Below, one piece after another: positions 7,556-11,880 of a DNA stretch of 11,880 nucleotides. The stretch's first letter is position 1. Each line of letters opens with the position of its first letter. The position numbers and the translations under genes were made by a program. The notes under the pieces are model-generated. The model ran no database searches, was not told where the DNA came from, and saw only the letters and a program-made list of their open reading frames with translations. Source of the DNA: Flavobacteriales bacterium (GTDB taxonomy: Bacteria > Bacteroidota > Bacteroidia > Flavobacteriales_D > Sanyastnellaceae); contig DQRJ01000035.1 in the NCBI GenBank assembly GCA_015663855.1, forward strand, positions 1 through 11,880. Reading direction: 5' to 3'.

Positions 7556-9071
7556 ATATCCGAAAGCCACCTCCGATAGATAGCATGCCTAAAGTTCTAT
7601 CGAGATGGGCCGGACTTCCCTGAATTAAGGGGTTTAATAAATAAAGGTCTTCAGAATACCAAGTCCTGTTCCACGCAAACCCAGCGTACCACCGTTCGTT
7701 TCGATACTCTCCTCCTAGGCTCGCTTTGAATTGCGACGGGTTGGATAAAACGCCCGACGCGTAGGAGTAGGGTGATGTAGAAATTCCTGTGCCGACTCGG
7801 AATCGGAAATCTTGATTGAGTCGTATTTCAAGCCCCACTCTTGCCTCATGGCCTCGTCTGTAGATATCGTTTACGGTCGAGTTTTCCGCCTCGAACGAGT
7901 AGCCGGTCGACATCCCTCCATCAACGCTCTTTAGTTTCCCATTCCTATAATCTACTGATTCGTAATCTGTTGAGATTATAGCATATTTACCTAGGACGAA
8001 AGATCCACTCACAATAAATCTAGATGGTGTTATGATCAAATATTCGTAGGCTCCTTCTGGCGATCTTTCTTCATATACGTCTCCATCTTTCCAAACACTT
8101 CTTATCGACGTGTTGTAACTATCGATTAATTTCAGTCTTGTAGGACTATGCCAAGCAACTCCAATGCGTAGCCAGTCTGAGACCTTAGCTATAGCACCTA
8201 GTTTGGCCGTGAGGCCCGACCCTTGGACATCTAAATTCTCTACATAGGACCAAGAAGCTAGCTCAGTTCCCTCCTCGGTGGGAATTTCTTCGTGGCGAGA
8301 CTCCTCAGAAAAGGTGACCTTCGATGTGGCAATAGTTGCTCCTAGGCTAAGCCAATTCTGATATGTTCCACCGATGGAATACTGTGTTTCCCCAATATTT
8401 CCACTCCTTTCAATCCTGCGAGTTAGGGTTGTCGTGGTGTCGGTATTGAAAGGCGTTATGTATTCGGTATTGCTTGCACCATCAGGGTCAAGAAGATAGG
8501 TGTACCAAGCAAGTGAGGCGGTGAATGGGAAGGCGCTGCCATCATTCAGATCGGCATTGTCAGTTCCCTGTGCCATACCATGAAATACACCTAGTAAACT
8601 CCCATTCAAATCGGCGTTTTCTAATAAGAGACGTTGGTCGAAAATAGCTTGCTTCGAGTGTGTGAAACCTATAGAAACGAAGGGCCAATCAGGATTTACG
8701 CTTGGTGTTGTTAATACCACTCCGATAGATCCTATCGTTGCTGATACATCAGTCTGATCGTCTGTCGTGTTTATTAGTGAAACCTTAGTGCCGCTAGAGT
8801 GTAAGCCCATTGAAATACTTGCGTCTCCTCTTCGATACATTCCTATTCCTGCAGGATTCAGACCTATAGACCCTATATCTGCTCCTAGCGATCCGAATGC
8901 GCCCCCCATCCCCGTAGTTCGAATCGATCCTACGGGATTCAGTCTACTATAACGTAGTACATCAACTTCGTTTTGGGCTGAAACGTCGCTAGCAAGACCT
9001 AATATCGAAAAAGTAATAAGTACGATCCCCCCAACACGCAGCATTTTGCATGTTCTAAAAGTATTTTTCAT
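7554..9071 (-). CDS. OmpP1/FadL/TodX-like outer-membrane transport protein
   Basis: A 505-residue protein when started at the ATG at 9071 (MKNTFRTCKM). Residues 1-32 form a type I signal peptide with predicted cleavage VSA|Q. Just after it comes GSIRTTGMGGAFGSLGADIGSIGLNPAGIGMYRR (about 48-81; the NPAGIGMYR core is the hallmark), followed by alternating beta-strand-like sequence to a glycine-rich terminus GGGFRI. This matches the FadL-type 14-strand barrels common in Bacteroidota, which take up hydrophobic molecules; some are annotated as hemin receptors without proof. The substrate here is unknown. An upstream ATG at 9119 would overlap the preceding gene by 38 bases and put a non-signal sequence first, so it is rejected. 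The start lies 10 bases after the stop of the GYN-rich lipoprotein gene, which suggests one transcript. Confidence 0.88.
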   Translation of the reverse strand: MKNTFRTCKMLRVGGIVLITFSILGLASDVSAQNEVDVLRYSRLNPVGSIRTTGMGGAFGSLGADIGSIGLNPAGIGMYRRGDASISMGLHSSGTKVSLINTTDDQTDVSATIGSIGVVLTTPSVNPDWPFVSIGFTHSKQAIFDQRLLLENADLNGSLLGVFHGMAQGTDNADLNDGSAFPFTASLAWYTYLLDPDGASNTEYITPFNTDTTTTLTRRIERSGNIGETQYSIGGTYQNWLSLGATIATSKVTFSEESRHEEIPTEEGTELASWSYVENLDVQGSGLTAKLGAIAKVSDWLRIGVAWHSPTRLKLIDSYNTSIRSVWKDGDVYEERSPEGAYEYLIITPSRFIVSGSFVLGKYAIISTDYESVDYRNGKLKSVDGGMSTGYSFEAENSTVNDIYRRGHEARVGLEIRLNQDFRFRVGTGISTSPYSYASGVLSNPSQFKASLGGEYRNERWYAGFAWNRTWYSEDLYLLNPLIQGSPAHLDRTLGMLSIGGGFRI

Positions 9072-9081
9072 ATTAATGGAA

Positions 9082-10047
9082 TTAAGGACGTCCCCCAGAT
9101 CGACCAGACGAATTACCATTCCTGTTCGAAGAATTACTCGACCTACTCGAAGAAGATCGAGTGCTCGTATTGTTCGAGTTCGAGTTCAATCTCGAGTTAG
9201 TTTCTCGACTCGAAGAAGAACTACGAGTAGAAGTATTATTACGGTTAGTGCGATAATTGGTTTGGACTTCAGGATTCGTGTCATTATTCCTATTGCCAAC
9301 TTTCGTATCATGCTGGGACGATGTATTCGCATTAGTACCGTTTTGAGTATTCCCGGCCTGATTGCGATTCGTTAAAAGCCTACCCCCAGAATAATTACTA
9401 TTCGTGAGTGTGTTCGTCAATAGAGGCGTTCTAGGCCTCACTAACACTGAGCTAGAATTGTAGTTGTCGCTTCCTCCGAACCAACCGAATCCGCCATTAT
9501 TGCCGTAACCGTTATAGCTATTATAATTAGTGCCATAGCCTCCGTATCCGTATGGATTGTTGCAACCGTAATTGTTTCCGTATCCTCCGTAATTATTTCC
9601 GTATCCTCCGTAGTTGTTTCCGTATCCTCCGTAATTGTTTCCGTATCCGTATGGGTTGTAGCAACCGTAATTGTTTCCGTATCCTCCGTAATTGTTTCCG
9701 TATCCGCCGTAATTGTTTCCGTATCCTCCGTAATTCCCTGCACCGTATGGAGAGAAATAAGAACTAAGTCCTAACCCCCCGAATTGATTGAAATTTCTGT
9801 TATAACTGTTGTTGTATCTGTTATCGTATGAGTCGTCTTCATAGTAATAGTCAGATTCGATGTCCTCGAGATCTTTTGAGGCAAAGGCCAAATAATCAGC
9901 GTCTGTAATAAACTCTTCAGTAGAAGAGAGGTATAATTCGTCAGATTCGAGAGAAGAAGAGAGGTTTGGGCTAATACCACAACCCGCTAAAACACCCACT
10001 ATGAGAAGGAGGAGGGGGCTTTTGTATAAATGTGTAATTAAATCCAT
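9082..10047 (-). CDS. Gly/Tyr/Asn-repeat lipoprotein with Ser/Arg/Asn-rich tail
   Basis: A 321-residue predicted lipoprotein with no family I can name. The signal peptide ends in the lipobox LAGC (Cys23). Residues about 24-75 are acidic and rich in Ser, Asp, Glu and Tyr. Residues about 100-170 hold seven perfect YGNNYG units within two 33-residue repeats, each capped by C-x-N-P-Y-G. The rest is low-complexity, rich in Asn, Ser, Thr and Arg, and includes two NNTSTRSSSS copies before the final GRSGGRP. This fits a disordered or self-associating envelope protein; that is inference. It sits directly upstream of the FadL-like gene and divergent from proS. Start ATG at 10047 has an A/T-rich leader and no Shine-Dalgarno sequence. 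The low complexity makes homology searches unreliable, but the signal peptide, single long frame and operon position support a real gene. Confidence 0.82.
   Translation of the reverse strand: MDLITHLYKSPLLLLIVGVLAGCGISPNLSSSLESDELYLSSTEEFITDADYLAFASKDLEDIESDYYYEDDSYDNRYNNSYNRNFNQFGGLGLSSYFSPYGAGNYGGYGNNYGGYGNNYGGYGNNYGCYNPYGYGNNYGGYGNNYGGYGNNYGGYGNNYGCNNPYGYGGYGTNYNSYNGYGNNGGFGWFGGSDNYNSSSVLVRPRTPLLTNTLTNSNYSGGRLLTNRNQAGNTQNGTNANTSSQHDTKVGNRNNDTNPEVQTNYRTNRNNTSTRSSSSSRETNSRLNSNSNNTSTRSSSSRSSNSSNRNGNSSGRSGGRP
9542..9739. repeat. Tandem 99-bp duplication built from 21-bp units, inside the GYN-rich lipoprotein gene
   Basis: Two adjoining 99-bp copies (9542-9640 and 9641-9739) differ at about eight positions by hand alignment. 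Each begins with a 24-base cap (CCGTATCCGTATGG...) followed by units of 21 bases starting CCGTAATTGTTTCCGTATC. Unit starts are at 9566, 9587, 9608 and 9629, then 9665, 9686, 9707 and 9728. Both periods are multiples of three, so changes in copy number keep the frame. Confidence 0.92.
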
Positions 10048-10059
10048 GAGCTTTATATA

Positions 10060-10088
10060 TTAGCAAGGTAATCAAATTCGTACTTTCG
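10060..10088 (+). promoter_or_regulatory. Candidate promoter of proS
   Basis: TTA (10060-10062), an 18-base spacer and TACTTTCG (10081-10088) approximate the Bacteroidota pattern. Transcription would begin near 10094, leaving a leader of about 48 bases before the ATG at 10142. That argues against the earlier in-frame ATG at 10091. Confidence 0.4.
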
Positions 10089-10091
10089 CAA
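10063..10091 (-). promoter_or_regulatory. Candidate promoter of the lipoprotein-FadL operon
   Basis: On the minus strand, TTG (10091-10089), an 18-base spacer and TACCTTGC (10070-10063) resemble the Bacteroidota housekeeping pattern TTG-N19-TAnnTTTG with an imperfect -7 box. The start codon lies 15 bases downstream of the box, so the leader would be very short. It lies almost exactly under the candidate proS promoter. Confidence 0.4.
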
Positions 10092-10141
10092 TGCGAATAG
10101 CATCACGCATTCGTAATTACACAAATCGTACCAAAAACGAA

Positions 10142-11614
10142 ATGGCGAAGAAGCTAACCTCCAGAAGCGAAGATTACAGCAAATGGTATAACGAAATAGT
10201 TGTCGATGCTGACCTTGCCCAACACTCTGATGTAAAGGGGTGCATGGTTATAAAACCATATGGCTATGCTATTTGGGAGAGGATGAAGGATGTCCTCGAC
10301 AAGAAGTTCAAAGAGACGGGCCATATGAATGCTTATTTCCCTCTTCTAATCCCGAAAAGCTACCTAAGTAAAGAGGCAGCTCACGTTGAGGGTTTCGCGA
10401 AGGAATGTGCTGTGGTTACTCACTACCGCTTGAAGAATGACCCGAATGGGGGTGGGTTGATTGTGGATCCGGATGCGAAATTAGAGGAGGAGCTCATCAT
10501 CCGTCCTACGTCTGAGACTATTATTTGGAATACATACAGGAAGTGGATACAAAGCTATCGCGACCTTCCCCTTCTAATAAACCAATGGGCGAATGTTGTC
10601 CGTTGGGAGATGCGTACAAGGCTATTCTTAAGAACTACTGAGTTTTTATGGCAGGAGGGGCACACTGCTCACGCGACTAAAACGGAGGCTGAGGAAGAAA
10701 CAAGTCGCATGCTGGAGGTGTATGCAGACTTCGCCGAAGAGTGGATGGCTATGCCCGTTATAAAAGGTTCTAAAACGGAGTCTGAGCGTTTCGCAGGCGC
10801 CCTCGACACCTTGTGTATTGAGGCTAGAATGCAGGATGGTAAGGCCCTTCAAGCTGGTACGTCTCACTTTTTAGGCCAAAACTTCGCTAAAGCATTCGAC
10901 GTAAAGTTCGCTACCAAGGAAGGAAAGCAAGAACTGGTTTGGGCTACTTCGTGGGGAGTCTCTACCCGCCTAATGGGAGCCCTCGTTATGACGCACTCCG
11001 ACGATGCAGGTCTCGTACTGCCTCCTAAGCTCGCTCCGATTGAAGTAGTAATTGTACCTATCTACAAAGGGCAGGATCAAATGGACGATATCGTTTCTAA
11101 GTGTCGCGAGATTGAATCCGAGCTTCGCGATGCCGGCATCCGAGTAAAGCTCGACGCCGACGACTCGAAGCGTTCAGGATGGAAATTTGCCGAATACGAG
11201 CTTAAGGGAGTTCCCCTCCGTCTCGCTATCGGACCACGTGACCTAGAAAAAGGCTCTTGCGAGCTCGCACGCCGAGATACCCGCACGAAATCGTTCGAGC
11301 CTCTCGAAGGAATCTCGACTCACGTCCGCACTCTCCTCGACACTATCCAATCCGATCTCCTGTCTACAGCTCAATCTCGACTTAAAGAAAACACTGTCGA
11401 AGTCGACACGTGGTCAGAATTCAAAGCCGCTATTAAAGCCGAAAAGTTCGTGATGGCTCATTGGGACGGAAGCGAGAAAACGGAAGACTGGATCTCTCAA
11501 GACACGAAAGCGTCCATCCGTTGTCTCCCTTTCGATGGCGACCTCACTCCAGGAATCTGTGTAAAGACTGGTAATCCGAGCCCTCGTCGAGTCCTTTTCG
11601 CTAAAGCATATTAA
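10142..11614 (+). CDS. proS: Proline--tRNA ligase (ProRS, archaeal/eukaryote-like form)
   Basis: Class II aminoacyl-tRNA synthetase that charges tRNA-Pro in the cytoplasm. The 490-residue form lacks the large editing insertion of the long bacterial ProRS and has a C-terminal extension, as in the archaeal-like type. Visible elements are RPTSE (121-125), motif 2 from RWEMRTR to EGHTAH (154-177), SHFLGQNF (241-248), motif 3 in GVSTRLMGALVMTHSDDAG (272-290), the anticodon-binding domain (about 298-410) and a C-terminal domain ending RVLFAKAY with the typical final tyrosine. I chose the ATG at 10142 because MAKKLTSRSEDYSKWYNE is the family N-terminus. The in-frame ATG at 10091 would add 17 basic residues and precede the expected transcription start. 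The last 570 bases use more C-ending codons than the first 900. No stem-loop terminator follows; the tRNA promoter begins 26 bases downstream. Confidence 0.96.
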   Translation: MAKKLTSRSEDYSKWYNEIVVDADLAQHSDVKGCMVIKPYGYAIWERMKDVLDKKFKETGHMNAYFPLLIPKSYLSKEAAHVEGFAKECAVVTHYRLKNDPNGGGLIVDPDAKLEEELIIRPTSETIIWNTYRKWIQSYRDLPLLINQWANVVRWEMRTRLFLRTTEFLWQEGHTAHATKTEAEEETSRMLEVYADFAEEWMAMPVIKGSKTESERFAGALDTLCIEARMQDGKALQAGTSHFLGQNFAKAFDVKFATKEGKQELVWATSWGVSTRLMGALVMTHSDDAGLVLPPKLAPIEVVIVPIYKGQDQMDDIVSKCREIESELRDAGIRVKLDADDSKRSGWKFAEYELKGVPLRLAIGPRDLEKGSCELARRDTRTKSFEPLEGISTHVRTLLDTIQSDLLSTAQSRLKENTVEVDTWSEFKAAIKAEKFVMAHWDGSEKTEDWISQDTKASIRCLPFDGDLTPGICVKTGNPSPRRVLFAKAY

Positions 11615-11639
11615 TCTAAATTTATTTTCAGTGAGGCGC

Positions 11640-11669
11640 TTGTGATAATAGAAAGTATAACTATCTTTG
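11640..11669 (+). promoter_or_regulatory. Bacteroidota-type promoter of tRNA-Glu
   Basis: TTG (11640-11642), a 19-base spacer and TATCTTTG (11662-11669) match the Bacteroidota primary sigma consensus TTG-N19-TAnnTTTG exactly. The tRNA 5' end lies 12 bases after the -7 box, so transcription should start only a few bases ahead of the mature end. Confidence 0.85.
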
Positions 11670-11680
11670 CGCACCTCTTT

Positions 11681-11752
11681 GGCCCGTTCGTCTAGGGGTT
11701 AGGACGCCAGGTTTTCATCCTGGTAGCAGGGGTTCGAATCCCCTACGGGCTA
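11681..11752 (+). tRNA. tRNA-Glu (anticodon UUC)
   Basis: A full cloverleaf can be drawn by hand. Acceptor arms GGCCCGT and ACGGGCT (first pair G-U) are followed by discriminator A at 11752. The D arm is GTC/GAC. The anticodon stem is CCAGG/CCTGG with loop TTTTCAT and anticodon TTC at 11714-11716. The T arm is AGGGG/CCCCT with loop TTCGAAT. The 3' CCA is not encoded (the genome reads CAACA after the discriminator) and would be added by the CCA-adding enzyme. It is a single gene with its own promoter and terminator. Confidence 0.97.
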
Positions 11753-11767
11753 CAACAAAAGCAAAAT

Positions 11768-11792
11768 AACCGCGCACCAGCGCGGTTTTTTT
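11768..11792 (+). terminator. Intrinsic terminator of tRNA-Glu
   Basis: Perfect 8-base arms AACCGCGC and GCGCGGTT around the loop ACCA are followed by a run of T residues (through 11792). It lies 15 bases after the tRNA. On the minus strand the tract after the hairpin is weak (ATTTTGC), so it acts mainly in the plus direction. Confidence 0.9.
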
Positions 11793-11827
11793 GTGCCCGA
11801 TTTCGGTTTTTCGTTATCGTATTAAAA

Positions 11828-11880
11828 TCAGAACCTGAGGCGGTGCCTCATCGAGAGGATTGGGCGCCCTCCCCCACCTC
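11828..11880 (-). CDS. Possible 3' end of a minus-strand gene (frame uncertain)
   Basis: Two minus-strand frames are open from the window edge. One ends at TGA (11830-11828) and reads GGGGRPILSMRHRLRF, whose final Phe and alternating pattern could be the last strand of an outer-membrane barrel. The other ends at TAA (11816-11814) and reads RWGRAPNPLDEAPPQVLILIR. About 20 codons are too few to choose between them, and neither may be real. A perfect inverted repeat (TGAGGC/GCCTCA, 11836-11850) lies here but has no T tract. Confidence 0.25.
   Translation of the reverse strand, partial: GGGGRPILSMRHRLRF

Noticed and set aside
9072..9119. ATG at 9119 as the start of the FadL-like protein
   Set aside because: It overlaps the preceding gene and places 16 residues ahead of an otherwise normal signal peptide that begins at MKNTFR.
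9046..9375. Plus-strand Arg/Ile/Ser-rich open frame opposite the lipoprotein tail
   Set aside because: It is the antisense reading of the Ser/Asn/Arg-rich low-complexity region; the composition explains the absence of stops.
9542..9739. Regular short repeats that might suggest a CRISPR array
   Set aside because: Units are contiguous with no unique spacers, lie inside a coding frame, and no cas genes are nearby.
9441..9767. Long open frames on both strands across the GYN repeat (9441-9743 minus, 9552-9767 plus), with repeated TET/TIT or CFRILRN peptides
   Set aside because: A 21-base repeat without stop codons keeps several frames open by default. Only the 9082-10047 frame has a signal peptide, a proper start and an operon context.
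10091..10141. ATG at 10091 as the start of ProRS
   Set aside because: The added basic residues are not part of the usual N-terminus, and the candidate promoter puts the transcript start at or after this codon.
11515..11590. Few cysteines in the C-terminal domain of ProRS, as a possible second lost zinc site
   Set aside because: Bacteroidota ProRS proteins of this type, as I recall them, often lack the full cysteine set here, so I do not treat it as unusual.
11836..11850. Perfect inverted repeat TGAGGC/GCCTCA as a terminator
   Set aside because: Short arms, a 3-base loop and no T tract on either side; it may lie inside the end of a coding sequence.

Overview
The window looks like a chromosomal segment from a marine-type member of the Bacteroidota, probably Flavobacteriia-like. 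The evidence is a secreted protein with a C-terminal type IX secretion (T9SS) sorting domain, a DUF4369/TlpA-like lipoprotein, an OmpP1/FadL-type outer-membrane protein, lipid A genes, no clear Shine-Dalgarno sequences ahead of genes, and a textbook Bacteroidota sigma promoter (TTG-N19-TATCTTTG) in front of a tRNA gene. The genus cannot be named from this alone.

Layout. (1) 1-2456, plus strand: the 3' part of a large secreted beta-propeller protein with Asp-box repeats and a T9SS tail; its 5' end lies outside the window. A bidirectional terminator (2482-2516) separates it from (2) a tightly overlapping minus-strand operon read from right to left: lpxK (5565-4507), a thioredoxin-fold lipoprotein (4510-3308) and lpxH (3311-2535). 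These genes join by 4-base stop/start overlaps (ATGA and TTGA). (3) Divergent from lpxK, with the two start codons sharing bases at a CATG, are a Nif3-like metal-binding protein (5564-6682) and a coiled-coil protein of the DUF164/zinc-ribbon family (6701-7504). (4) A second convergent terminator (7524-7555) is followed by a minus-strand pair: a Gly/Tyr/Asn-repeat lipoprotein (10047-9082) and a FadL/OmpP1-like beta-barrel (9071-7554). (5) Divergent from these is proS (10142-11614). (6) A tRNA-Glu(UUC) gene has its own promoter and terminator. The last ~90 bases may hold the 3' end of a minus-strand gene.

Together the genes serve mainly the cell envelope (lipid A synthesis, lipoproteins, outer-membrane barrel, secreted protein) plus translation (ProRS, tRNA-Glu). 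I see no mobile element, CRISPR array, phage gene or defence system, and no clearly new multi-gene system.

The points most worth a second look are: a zinc-ribbon protein that has lost all four zinc-binding cysteines while keeping the flanking sequence; overlapping start codons of lpxK and nif3; a lipoprotein thioredoxin locked between lpxK and lpxH; a 99-bp in-frame tandem duplication built from 21-bp units in the GYN-rich lipoprotein; nearly superimposed divergent promoters between that lipoprotein and proS; and a very acidic ~180-residue block in the T9SS protein.
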